NCBI GenBank assembly: GCA_016196065.1
Contig: JACPYL010000008.1
Location: 62,001-126,000 of the forward strand
Source: Acidobacteriota bacterium
Lineage (GTDB): Bacteria; Acidobacteriota; Terriglobia; Terriglobales; Acidobacteriaceae
Direction of reading: 5' to 3'
Length of the DNA: 64,000 bases
The notes beneath the pieces were generated by a model that searched no databases, was not told the origin of the DNA, and saw only the letters and a program-made list of their open reading frames with translations. Position 1 is the first letter of the stretch. Every line of letters begins with the position of its first letter. The position numbers and the translations under genes are program-made. Positions 53,729 to 61,874 of the stretch are shown here, piece after piece.

Positions 53729-54805
53729 ATGGCGCATGACCGTGTTCTCGTAGTTGACGATGAGGAAACGATCCGGGAGATCGTGTGTTCCATGCTGGCC
53801 GGGGCAAATTTTGAAACCTGCCAGGCCGCCAGTGGCCTCGAAGCCCTGTCATTATTGGAGTCCGGGGAGGAATTCGATCTCGTGCTCTCTGACATGTTGA
53901 TGCCGGGCGGCATCGACGGCACCGCCCTCCTCGAACGCGCCAAGGAAAAATACCCCGACGTTCCCGTCGTGATGGTCACCACGGTCAGTGACATCCAGGT
54001 CGCTTTACAGGCCCTTCGCCACGGCGCCTACGATTACTTGCCGAAACCGTTCGAACGAGAGCAACTCTTGGCCACAGTTCGCCGCGCTCTGGAGAATCGG
54101 CGGCTGAAACGCGAGAACGACGCGTATCGCACGAACTTGGAAGAACTGGTCGCGGCGCGTACCCAGCAATGGAAGTCAGCCTTGGACGATCTAAAACGTT
54201 CTTACGACATCACGCTCGAAGCTCTCGGCGACGCACTCGACCTCAAGGACGCCGAAACCGAAGGCCACTCCCGGCGGGTCACTGCGTTCACCATCGCGAT
54301 CGCCAGCAAGATGGGACTTCAAAAAGAAGAGATCGGTGTTATCGCGCGTGGCGCGTTCCTCCACGACATCGGCAAGATGGCCATTCCCGACAAGATCCTG
54401 ACCAAGCCTGACAAGCTCACTCCTGATGAAGTAGAGATCATGAAGGAGCACGCCTGGTACGGGTACAAAATCGTAAAAAATATCCCGTTCCTCAACGAAG
54501 CCGCTGAGATTGTCTACTCGCACCAGGAGAAGTATGACGGCTCCGGCTATCCACGCCGGCTCAAAGGCGATCAGATTCCTCTCGGCGCCCGGATCTTTTC
54601 GATCGCCGACACGTTCGACGCCATCACTTCAGACCGCCCGTATCGCCCCAAACAGACCGACGAGGCCGCTCGAACGGAAATCTCCAAATGGTCTGGCCGC
54701 CAGTTCGATCCTCGCATCGTCGAAGTCTTCCTCGACATGCCCGACGACATCTGGGACCAACTTCGCCGCGATTGCGCACTAAAGGGACGCTTCCCCCATT
54801 CCTAG
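53729..54805 (+). CDS. Response regulator with HD-GYP domain (cyclic di-GMP phosphodiesterase type)
   Basis: ATG 53729 (MAHDRVLVVDDEETIREIV) starts the receiver directly; an earlier in-frame start at 53702 adds nine residues. The 358-residue protein has a receiver with intact Asp in LVLSDMLMPGG and Lys in LPKPFE, a coiled linker, and an HD-GYP domain (~180-345): FLHDIGKMAIPD with the HD pair, HAWYGYKI, and YSHQEKYDGSGYP with the GYP triad. Such proteins degrade cyclic di-GMP in response to phosphorylation. It is divergent from the hybrid kinase and likely its target. The PilZ protein at 19 kb could be an effector in the same cell. Confidence 0.93.
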   Translation: MAHDRVLVVDDEETIREIVCSMLAGANFETCQAASGLEALSLLESGEEFDLVLSDMLMPGGIDGTALLERAKEKYPDVPVVMVTTVSDIQVALQALRHGAYDYLPKPFEREQLLATVRRALENRRLKRENDAYRTNLEELVAARTQQWKSALDDLKRSYDITLEALGDALDLKDAETEGHSRRVTAFTIAIASKMGLQKEEIGVIARGAFLHDIGKMAIPDKILTKPDKLTPDEVEIMKEHAWYGYKIVKNIPFLNEAAEIVYSHQEKYDGSGYPRRLKGDQIPLGARIFSIADTFDAITSDRPYRPKQTDEAARTEISKWSGRQFDPRIVEVFLDMPDDIWDQLRRDCALKGRFPHS

Positions 54806-54821
54806 AGCAAAACTGCTTTCA

Positions 54822-54849
54822 GTTTCTTGTTTCTGGTTTCTTGTTTCTG
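54822..54849. repeat. Short tandem repeat after the HD-GYP gene
   Basis: GTTTCTTGTTTCTG occurs twice in direct tandem (54822-54835 and 54836-54849). The rest of the 296-base spacer to 55101 holds a structured hairpin near its right end and nothing else I can identify. Confidence 0.6.
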
Positions 54850-55033
54850 GTTATTGGGTTCGTTAGGGGCATTGCTTTCGCGAATGCCGCAAGAGGTTTA
54901 AGAATCCTCCGTTTAGGACACGGTTTGATTTTGTTCCGCTAGGGCCTGTACTCCCGGAATCCAACCCCGTCGATTCTCCAGGCATCGTTTTTGCCCCACC
55001 CTCACATCCAACCATCCAGTTGACGTGAATTTC

Positions 55034-55080
55034 AGACGGGAACCCCGGGACGGCGAACGGCCGTTCCGGGGTGGAAGTCT
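55034..55080 (+). promoter_or_regulatory. Leader hairpin before the glycine-zipper gene
   Basis: ACCCCGGGACGGC (55042-55054), GAACG, GCCGTTCCGGGGT (55060-55072) forms a 13-pair stem with one G-U pair, and outer arms AGAC (55034) and GTCT (55080) extend it. There is no T-run. It ends 21 bases before the ATG and could affect translation or message stability, or be a REP-type element. Confidence 0.4.
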
Positions 55081-55101
55081 CATAGGGCCTCGAGGAGAGT
55101 T

Positions 55102-55743
55102 ATGACGAAGTTGTCGAATCTGCTTGGAACGTGTCTCTTGCTGGGAACATCCGCACTCTGGGCACAAACGCATGATCCGCTGATCGCGCCCATGGCTGCT
55201 CCAAACGCGGTCCCGGAAGGAACCACTTTCCTGGTCCGCCTGGAAGACAAACTGGACACACGCAAACTGCAACAGGGTAAGCATTTCAAAGTGAAGCTCG
55301 GAGAAGACCTCATCGCTGCCAACGGCAATACCATCCCGCGCGGAAAAAAAATCAAGGGCCATGTCAGCTCCGTCGAGCAAGGTCTGCACGCCCGCATGCT
55401 GCTCAGCTTCGATGAAATCGAAACCAATCATGGATGGGTCCCTCTGGTCGCGACCGTCACCGGAGTCCCCGGGGAACATGCCGTCAAAACTCCCGACAAC
55501 GAAGGTGAGATCGAACGCAAAGGCATGAGCAAGAAACGTGTGATTGAAGCGGCAGCCGTAGGCGCCGCCATCGGCACGGTCAGCGGCGCAATTGCCGGTG
55601 GAGGCAAAGGAGCCGGGATCGGAGCCGGTGCTGGCGCCGGAGTGGGAGCCCTGGCAGGGTTTCTCACCGACCACGATCTCCGTCTCGATAAAGGCACCAC
55701 GATGGAAGTCCGCCTCGATCGCGCTTTGCAAGTTCCACGCTAA
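55102..55743 (+). CDS. Exported glycine-zipper protein, paralogue of the BON lipoprotein C-terminus
   Basis: ATG 55102 follows GAGGAGAG. The 213-residue product has a signal peptide (LLGTCLLLGTSALWAQ) and the same order of blocks as the proteins at 19.7 and 56.6 kb: PEGTTFLVRLEDKLDTRKLQQG, then an IPRGKKIKGHVSSVEQG strand pair, and a glycine zipper (AAAVGAAIGTVSGAIAGGGKG then AGIGAGAGAGVG) ahead of a last strand block ending KGTTMEVRLDRAL. The zipper could insert in or pack against membranes. A terminator follows. Confidence 0.82.
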   Translation: MTKLSNLLGTCLLLGTSALWAQTHDPLIAPMAAPNAVPEGTTFLVRLEDKLDTRKLQQGKHFKVKLGEDLIAANGNTIPRGKKIKGHVSSVEQGLHARMLLSFDEIETNHGWVPLVATVTGVPGEHAVKTPDNEGEIERKGMSKKRVIEAAAVGAAIGTVSGAIAGGGKGAGIGAGAGAGVGALAGFLTDHDLRLDKGTTMEVRLDRALQVPR

Positions 55744-55774
55744 GGCGAAGCAGTTCCAACAAGATTGTTTCCGT

Positions 55775-55804
55775 AGAGACGCGGCTCGCCGCGTCTCTTT
55801 TTTT
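55775..55804 (+). terminator. Rho-independent terminator
   Basis: AGAGACGCGG (55775-55784), CTCG loop, CCGCGTCTCT (55789-55798) is a perfect ten-pair stem followed by a run of T to 55804. It lies 31 bases after the glycine-zipper gene and 37 bases before the SIMPL gene. Confidence 0.9.
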
Positions 55805-55841
55805 GCGCCCCGGTGTATAACTGACTTTTCGGAGACTCACC

Positions 55842-56555
55842 ATGAAATCTGGATTGATTCTTGCCTTACTCGTGCTGGCGACGTTGTCCTCGGCCCAGGC
55901 CCCCAACCTCACTGCGCTCCCCAACACCGTCTTCGTCGGCGCCGACGGAAAATTTGAGACCGCTCCCGACACCGCTGTGATCCAGTTCAACATCACAGCG
56001 CAAGCGGACACTGCCAAAGCCGCCTACGAGCAAGCCTCGAAATCCGCAGAAGGCACAAGGCAGGTCCTGCGCACCAATGGCATCGACCCCAAGGCCGCTG
56101 AAATCGGATTCTTCTCCGTCAACCCGATGTATGACTGGAAGAATCCCAAGCGCAAAGTGATCGGCTACCAGGTCACAACCAGCGTGAGTCTAAAGCTCAA
56201 GGACTTCGCCAAGATCGGCCCGATCACGCAGCAACTCGCCGACAGCGACGTGAGTGAGAGCCAGTCGCTCAGCTATACGCTCGAGAACATGGACGAAGCC
56301 AAAAGCAAGGCTGTGGCCGACGCGTATCGTCGCGCTCGCGCTTCCGCCCAGGCTCTGGCCACCGCCGCCGGCCGACCGTTGGGAGAACTCTCCTACGCTT
56401 CGGTGGATACTTCGGAAAACATTCGTATCTACGCGCCCATGCAGCGCAAAGGCGGACCCGTAATGGCCATGGAGATGTCCGCTCCCACGCAGGAATTCAC
56501 GCCGCAGGAAGTCACTGTCACCGCGCACGTGAACGCCATGTTTACCTTGAAATAG
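55842..56555 (+). CDS. SIMPL-domain (DUF541) periplasmic protein
   Basis: ATG 55842 gives 237 residues with a signal peptide (LILALLVLATLSSAQA). The mature part is a SIMPL/DUF541 domain: VFVGADGKFETAPDTAVIQF, the TNGIDPKAAEIGFFSVNPMY block, KVIGYQVTTSVSLKLKD, then SYTLENMDEAKSKAVADAYRRA in pieces, and the closing VTVTAHVNAMFTL strand. Members form large ring-like assemblies in the bacterial periplasm or outer membrane (BP26 of Brucella) and are linked to oxidative or envelope stress. It follows a terminator, so it has its own promoter. Confidence 0.9.
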   Translation: MKSGLILALLVLATLSSAQAPNLTALPNTVFVGADGKFETAPDTAVIQFNITAQADTAKAAYEQASKSAEGTRQVLRTNGIDPKAAEIGFFSVNPMYDWKNPKRKVIGYQVTTSVSLKLKDFAKIGPITQQLADSDVSESQSLSYTLENMDEAKSKAVADAYRRARASAQALATAAGRPLGELSYASVDTSENIRIYAPMQRKGGPVMAMEMSAPTQEFTPQEVTVTAHVNAMFTLK

Positions 56556-56578
56556 TTCGAGAATGAATCAGGTGGGTG

Positions 56579-56605
56579 CCCCGTCCAAGCTTCGCTTGGG
56601 CGGGG
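56579..56605. repeat. Palindrome between convergent genes
   Basis: CCCCGTCCAAGC (56579-56590), TTC, GCTTGGGCGGGG (56594-56605) forms a twelve-pair stem with one G-U pair, midway between the SIMPL and lipoprotein gene ends. No T-run; bidirectional terminator or REP-like. Confidence 0.6.
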
Positions 56606-56638
56606 GTAGTCAGATTTCAGAGCACGGCAAGACGCGCA

Positions 56639-57406
56639 CTACTCGCGGACAATCACTTCCCGCCGGGACGTGATTCTGCTCGGGTCCACGCTCACTTCGC
56701 GCTGAATAATCATTTCGATCGACGTGCCTGGCTCCAGTTTCACATCGTTTCCCCGGGAGATCATCGCAATCGCCAATCCGGCGAGTCCGCCCGCGGCAGC
56801 ACCTAATCCGGCGCCCTTCCCTCCCGCGCTCAACCCGCCGATGACCGCGCCTGTCGAGGCCGTGCTGGCAACCGTCCCAATATCCTTGCCCCGGTCGCTA
56901 TCCTGACGAACCGTTCCTTCCGATCCCTTGATCGAAGTCTTGTCCGCGCCCGGAATGTTGTCGAGCGATCCCGGCAACATCACCGTATAGCCGCTGGGAT
57001 AGATCATCGAAGTGAAGTGCATCAGCAATTCCGCGCGTCCCTTGATTCGTCCCGGACGTTGCACGCGGCTGATCTTCCCCTGCACATAGGTCCCAGCCGG
57101 GATGATGATTCGGTCCTCGACCACAAACGGAAATGTAGTCACGCAGTAAACGGGATCACCCTCTTTTGCATTGCGCGTCGAAATGGCCTGCTTCAACGCC
57201 AACGGAACTTTGGTTCCGGACGGAATCACCAGCCGAGGAGCAGTTCCTTCCACCGCGTTGGTGCTTTCCGGCACCGAAATTGCCGAGGTCGTCCGCGACA
57301 CTTGTCCGGTCGCTGGCTGGGTAGGACCGGCTGGGGTTGAAGTATCCGGCGCCTGCGCTATTGCGCAGCCCGTCATCAACAGAGCGCCTAATACACGCAT
57401 CCACAT
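56639..57406 (-). CDS. Glycine-zipper lipoprotein, paralogue
   Basis: ATG 57406 follows GAGGTG and gives 255 residues with a lipoprotein signal (MWMRVLGALLMTGC; lipid Cys at 14). After a Thr/Pro-rich linker the blocks match the two paralogues: LVIPSGTKVPLALKQAIST, RIIIPAGTYVQGKISRVQRPG, a RAELLMHFTSM strand, and a glycine zipper (GAVIGGLSAGGKGAGLGAAAGG in two pieces) followed by a last strand block LEPGTSIEMII. A cell-envelope role is inferred. It is convergent with the SIMPL gene and lies 73 bases from the SPOR-unrelated small Cys gene cluster on its 5' side. Confidence 0.82.
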   Translation of the reverse strand: MWMRVLGALLMTGCAIAQAPDTSTPAGPTQPATGQVSRTTSAISVPESTNAVEGTAPRLVIPSGTKVPLALKQAISTRNAKEGDPVYCVTTFPFVVEDRIIIPAGTYVQGKISRVQRPGRIKGRAELLMHFTSMIYPSGYTVMLPGSLDNIPGADKTSIKGSEGTVRQDSDRGKDIGTVASTASTGAVIGGLSAGGKGAGLGAAAGGLAGLAIAMISRGNDVKLEPGTSIEMIIQREVSVDPSRITSRREVIVRE

Positions 57407-57563
57407 GAAACACCTCGTTGGGATGTTATTTGAGAACAAGCCTGATAACTCTGATGCGACCAGCAAAGCCATCGGTTAGCCGGGAAGATCTGCAGAACTA
57501 CAAAGGTTGGGAGGTTTGCTGATCACTAACCACAAGGCACTGGCACTGGCACTGACACTGCCT

Positions 57564-57824
57564 CTATGCCCTTCGCCGTTCCTCATTCTCCCGCAGATTG
57601 CCCATGAACTGCGATTGCAGTTTCTGCGCGCATCCTTCTCCGCACACCGGCAACGCGCCTTCCTCGACGATCATTCTTTCGTTCCAGGGCGACAGGTGCA
57701 GCACAGGACTGGAATGATCACCGAATGACGACCACATCACCCACCACCGGTTATTGACGCCCTTTACCAAGCCACAATTCGGGCCGGCACAACGGAAGAA
57801 CGGATTGGGAGCAAAATCGACCAT
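57564..57824 (-). CDS. Small Cys-rich protein of unknown function
   Basis: ATG 57824, with AGGTGG five bases upstream, gives 86 residues. Two Cys pairs, C-x4-C in RCAGPNCGL and C-x3-C in PVCGEGCAQ, flank a hydrophobic centre NNRWWVMWSSF, a pattern that fits a small zinc-binding domain. No named family is recognised. No signal peptide is seen, so it is cytoplasmic. It lies alone in a 570-base stretch between the lipoprotein gene and the NamZ fusion gene on the same strand; the rest of that stretch shows no other signal. Confidence 0.58.
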   Translation of the reverse strand: MVDFAPNPFFRCAGPNCGLVKGVNNRWWVMWSSFGDHSSPVLHLSPWNERMIVEEGALPVCGEGCAQKLQSQFMGNLRENEERRRA

Positions 57825-57976
57825 GGACCCACCTGGAGGCAATATTGTATGCGAGGAACGATTTCAGAGCCACATATGGTTTAGGAGTCTGAAACCGCAG
57901 AAAATAAAGGGGGATAATCCAGATCCAAACAGGACGAACAACGAAGGGCGAAGGACTGAGTACTGAATGCTGAGGT

Positions 57977-60349
57977 CTACTTATAAATCAAATACTTCTC
58001 CCGCATCGCCATAAACGTTCCCAGCCGTTCTTCCCAGTCTTCTGAAATCCGCCTTGGATCCTGCCCCGCCAGCAACGCGTCATAAGTCGCCTGATTCAGC
58101 AGCAGATCCTGGATCCTATCGATCTTGAAGTCATTGGGATAAAGCTTATGCAAAGCAGTCGCGAGTTCTATTCCCAGTTCCGGAGCGTCCAAAGTGTTGC
58201 GTTCCAGTAATACGACATTCACGCCCTCGCATTTCTGTCCCGCGAAATTGCTGGACGAAGGCGTAAACGTCACTGGCACAAATCGTACGGCCGAAATGCC
58301 ACGCTGGTTCAGCGACGCGGCGAGCTCTTTCCCTTTGATCCACGGCGCTCCTACGATTTCGAACGGAGTATCTGTCCCGCGTCCCACGGAAACGTTGGCG
58401 CCCTCAATCAATCCCACTCCCGGATACAGTGTCGCTTCCGTTAAGCTCCGCAAGTTTGGCGAAGGATTCACCCAACTCACTCCGGTGGAGTCAAACCAGT
58501 CGCCGCGCTGCCAGCCCTGCATGGCGACCACGTCGAGACGTGCTCCGATCTTCCGTTCGGCATTGAACATTTTCGCGAGTTCGCCCAGCGTCATCCCTTG
58601 CCGCACTGGCATCGGAAAATAATTCGTGAACATTTCACGCCCTTCATCCGACACCGGCCCCTGCACAAACGATCCCGTAACTGGATTGGGACGGTCCAGC
58701 ACAACCACGTCGATTCCCGCCTTGGACGCCGCTTCCAGAAAATATCCGACACTCGTTTCATAGGTGTAGAAGCGGGTGCCTGCATCCTGAAGGTCGATCA
58801 CCACCGCATCCAGCTTTTTCAAATCCTCCACCGCCGGACGCCGCGCCGCATCGCTCGCGCCATACACGCTGAGTACCGTGGTCCCCGTCACTGCGTCCTT
58901 GGTATTACTGACATCCGTGGTATCCAGAGTCCCCGTCACGCCATGCTCGGGACTGAAAATCACGTCCAGGGAAATTCCCGGCACGTGCGCGAGCACATCA
59001 ATCGTTCGCCGCCCCTCCGAGTCGAGTCCCGTCTGATTCGTCAGCAACCCAATCCTGCGGGGAGCCGCTTCTTTCGCAGGCTTCAGCGCCGCAAACGCCG
59101 TTTCTTCGAGGACGTCGATCCCCGTCTTCACCGTTCCATTGCGCACTGCCAGCTTGCGCGCCCCACTCTGCATTTCGTTGTAGCCGGTCGTCTTCGCGAG
59201 CCGCAGCACTTCGGATTCAGCCGGCTTCAACGCCAACTCCGCCGCCACCGCAGTCGCGACTTTTGTGCGCAACGACACCGCAGTTCCCTTCTCACCCATG
59301 TGGACGGCATTCGACATCAGCACGATGTAGGTCCTGGTAATCGGATCGATCCACAGCGACACGCCGGTAAATCCCGTATGCCCAAACGATCCCACCGGCA
59401 ACAGTTCACCGCGATTCGTCGAGAAAGGAGAATCGATATCCCATCCAAAGCCGCGCACCGCCGTCCCGGTAGCCGGTTGCTGCGGCGAAGTCATCTTCGC
59501 GATCGTCGCCGCGGTCAATATGCCGCGGCCGCCGTCCAGCAACGCCTGCGCAAATTTCGCCAGATCGTCCGCGGGGGAAAATAGTCCCGCGTGTCCCGCG
59601 ACTCCGCCCATCCGTCGCGCGGTCGGATCATGCACCACCCCGCGCAGCATGTGATGATTTTCGTCTTCCTCAGTCGGCGCGGTTCGCGCGGCCCACGAGT
59701 GCGGAGGCTCATACCGCGTGTCCTTCATCCCCAGAGGCGTAAAGATATGTTTCTGCGTGTACTGATCCAGCGATTCGCCGGACACCTTTTCGATCAACGC
59801 GCCCAGCACGACAAAATTAATATCGCTGTATACGAACCGCGATCCCGGCGCTCGTTCCGGCGTCTCCGCAAATGCCAGACGGTAAGTCGCTTCTTTCCCG
59901 GCGAAAGGCTTTGCAAGATCCAGATCCGGAGCCAGACCGGAATAATGAATGAGCAATTGCCGCACCGTGATGTCCTGTTTCCCATTCTGCGCGAACTCCG
60001 GCAGATACTTCATCACCGGGTCGCTCATCCGAATTTTGCCCCGCTCCCACAACTGCATCACTGCCGTCGTCGTCGCAATTACCTTCGTCAACGATGCACA
60101 GTCAAACACCGTGCCCAGCGTCATCGCCTCCCGCCGTGGCTCAATCGCGCGATTCCCGTAGGCCTTGCGGTAGACAACATGCCCGTCATGCCCAACGATA
60201 ACGACCGCGCCGGGAATTTGCCCGTCGGCGACCGCCTTGTTGATGATGGAGTCGAGCCCACTGAAATGGGCGTCGTTTGCGGCCTGCGCGAACGCAGTCG
60301 CAGACAGCAAAAGCACGCTCAACAAAAGAGTTTTTGCAGGAAATTGCAC
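57977..60349 (-). CDS. Serine beta-lactamase-like hydrolase fused to NamZ (DUF1343) exo-N-acetylmuramidase
   Basis: GTG 60349 gives MQFPAKTLLLSVLLLSATAFAQA, a clean signal peptide; TTG 60388 upstream is also in frame. The 790-residue protein has two enzyme domains. The first (~25-380) is a class C beta-lactamase-like serine hydrolase with S-x-x-K in ASLTK, Y-S-D in VYSDINF and an HTG-type motif in GHTGFTG. The second (~400-790) is DUF1343/NamZ: RIGLLTNQTGLDSEGR, VIFSPEHGVTGT, VVIDLQDAGTRFYTYE and DRPNPVTG. NamZ removes terminal N-acetylmuramic acid from glycan ends. Both halves suggest periplasmic cell-wall recycling. It is divergent from a second serine hydrolase and near murA. Confidence 0.9.
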   Translation of the reverse strand: MQFPAKTLLLSVLLLSATAFAQAANDAHFSGLDSIINKAVADGQIPGAVVIVGHDGHVVYRKAYGNRAIEPRREAMTLGTVFDCASLTKVIATTTAVMQLWERGKIRMSDPVMKYLPEFAQNGKQDITVRQLLIHYSGLAPDLDLAKPFAGKEATYRLAFAETPERAPGSRFVYSDINFVVLGALIEKVSGESLDQYTQKHIFTPLGMKDTRYEPPHSWAARTAPTEEDENHHMLRGVVHDPTARRMGGVAGHAGLFSPADDLAKFAQALLDGGRGILTAATIAKMTSPQQPATGTAVRGFGWDIDSPFSTNRGELLPVGSFGHTGFTGVSLWIDPITRTYIVLMSNAVHMGEKGTAVSLRTKVATAVAAELALKPAESEVLRLAKTTGYNEMQSGARKLAVRNGTVKTGIDVLEETAFAALKPAKEAAPRRIGLLTNQTGLDSEGRRTIDVLAHVPGISLDVIFSPEHGVTGTLDTTDVSNTKDAVTGTTVLSVYGASDAARRPAVEDLKKLDAVVIDLQDAGTRFYTYETSVGYFLEAASKAGIDVVVLDRPNPVTGSFVQGPVSDEGREMFTNYFPMPVRQGMTLGELAKMFNAERKIGARLDVVAMQGWQRGDWFDSTGVSWVNPSPNLRSLTEATLYPGVGLIEGANVSVGRGTDTPFEIVGAPWIKGKELAASLNQRGISAVRFVPVTFTPSSSNFAGQKCEGVNVVLLERNTLDAPELGIELATALHKLYPNDFKIDRIQDLLLNQATYDALLAGQDPRRISEDWEERLGTFMAMREKYLIYK

Positions 60350-60492
60350 GCTGTTTTGACTGTACACGACCCCGAACGGCCCTCTCAAGCAATTGCCGGA
60401 CGATCACGCTCCCGTTAGTAACTCCTCAAGCTACCGTCGTTTGCCTCTGCCGACCGCCTTTGCTATAACCCGATCAGCCTTCCGACTCAACT

Positions 60493-61647
60493 TTGACCGC
60501 CAACGACAATCCGCCCCCCGGCTTCGTCTTCCTGGTGCGCAACTGCAGCGGGCAGGAAGAGAAATTCCGCGGAGCCTTCGCGATTCTCGAGAAAGCGATT
60601 ACGGCACGCGCATTTCCCGGATGCGCGTGCGCGGTATCACTTCGCGGAGAACTCATCTCTCATCACGCCTTAGGACGCTTCACCTACGATCCCTCATCGT
60701 CTGCGGTCACCGCGGCCAGCATCTTCGACTTGGCGTCGGTCACGAAAGCCATCGCGACCACGACGATGGCAATGATCCTCTACGAGAGAGGACTCCTCGA
60801 CCTCGACGCTCCCGTCGCCGCCGTCGTCCCAGAATTTACGAGCAACAACAGCGACCCGCGCCGGCGCGACGTGACATTGCGAATGCTCCTCGCCCACTCC
60901 TCGGGACTCCCCGCATACGAAAAACTCTATCAGCGGACGACGACACGCGAAGAACTGCTGGCTGCGGCGTTCACTACCGGTCTGACCGCCGATCCCGGCA
61001 CTCGCTCCGAGTACAGCGACATCGGCTTCATCGTCCTTGGAATTGCTTTGGAGCGCCTCGCCGACGAACCTCTCGATACGTTCTGCCAACGCGAAATCTT
61101 CGGCCCACTCGGCATGGCGCACACGACATTCAATCCACCAAAATCGTGGCGAGACCAGATCGTCCCCACCGCCAACGAAACAGGTAGCCCCGAAAACTCT
61201 GCAAGTACATGGCGCGGTCGAATCATCCAAGGCGAAGTGCAGGACGAAAACGCCAGCCTTCTCGGCGGCATTGCCGCACATGCCGGCCTCTTCGCCCCCG
61301 TCGAAAACGTCGCTCTCTTTGCTCACACCATGTTGAACGGCGGACGCCCCATTCTCCGCCCCGAAACGGTGGAACTCTTCACCCGCCGCGAAGCCTCGCC
61401 GGAAGGAACGTCCCGAGCCCTGGGCTGGGACACCCCCTCCACACCTTCGCAATCCGGAAAATACTTCGGTCCCCGTTCCTACGGCCACCTCGGTTACACC
61501 GGCACCTCTCTTTGGATCGATCCCGACCGCCAACTTTCCATCACTTTACTCACTAACCGCACCTGGCCCGATTGCCAGAATCAATCCATCAAACAAGTTC
61601 GTCCCACCTTCCACGACGCCATCATCGAAGCGCTCAAATCCCACTGA
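60493..61647 (+). CDS. Serine beta-lactamase/penicillin-binding-type hydrolase
   Basis: TTG 60493 is the best visible start; a GTG fourteen residues later is also possible. The 384-residue protein has S-x-x-K in LASVTKAIATTT, Y-S-D in EYSDIGFIVLG, and an HxG-type motif in GHLGYTGTS, the three marks of class C beta-lactamase/esterase-like hydrolases. No signal peptide is seen, so it may act in the cytoplasm, unlike the fused hydrolase next to it. The two hydrolase domains share the GTSLWIDP-type C-terminal block (GVSLWIDP there), suggesting common origin. Likely substrate is a muropeptide or ester; true beta-lactamase activity is not implied. The next gene is murA. Confidence 0.85.
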   Translation: MTANDNPPPGFVFLVRNCSGQEEKFRGAFAILEKAITARAFPGCACAVSLRGELISHHALGRFTYDPSSSAVTAASIFDLASVTKAIATTTMAMILYERGLLDLDAPVAAVVPEFTSNNSDPRRRDVTLRMLLAHSSGLPAYEKLYQRTTTREELLAAAFTTGLTADPGTRSEYSDIGFIVLGIALERLADEPLDTFCQREIFGPLGMAHTTFNPPKSWRDQIVPTANETGSPENSASTWRGRIIQGEVQDENASLLGGIAAHAGLFAPVENVALFAHTMLNGGRPILRPETVELFTRREASPEGTSRALGWDTPSTPSQSGKYFGPRSYGHLGYTGTSLWIDPDRQLSITLLTNRTWPDCQNQSIKQVRPTFHDAIIEALKSH

Positions 61648-61692
61648 GAACTCGGAGGTGATTGAGATTTTGAGTGTCTAATGTTTTGACAC

Positions 61693-61728
61693 TGTCATCC
61701 TGAGCGAAGCGAAGGACCTGCTGCCCCC
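61693..61728. repeat. Dispersed intergenic element of the TGTCATCCTGAGCGAAGC type
   Basis: The spacer before murA contains TGTCATCCTGAGCGAAGC then GAAGGACCTGCTGC. This sequence class is widespread between genes of Acidobacteria and other soil bacteria. It has an internal GAGCGAAGCGAAGG repeat of GCGAA units. Only one copy is in the window. Confidence 0.55.
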
Positions 61729-61874
61729 TCAATCGCAACCAGTGCCTACGGCAGCCCGAAGCGAACATGGCGGAAATTCCTCGCTCTCCGCTCGTTACAA
61801 ACCAAACCCTCCCCGCAAAACAATCCCTGCTCACACCCCCGCCCCGCTAAAATGAATTTCAGGAAAACATTGAA

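Noticed and set aside
58598-59584. 328-codon plus-strand frame opposite the NamZ fusion
   Set aside because: Arg/His-rich antisense translation without domain similarity; both domains of the minus-strand protein are clear.
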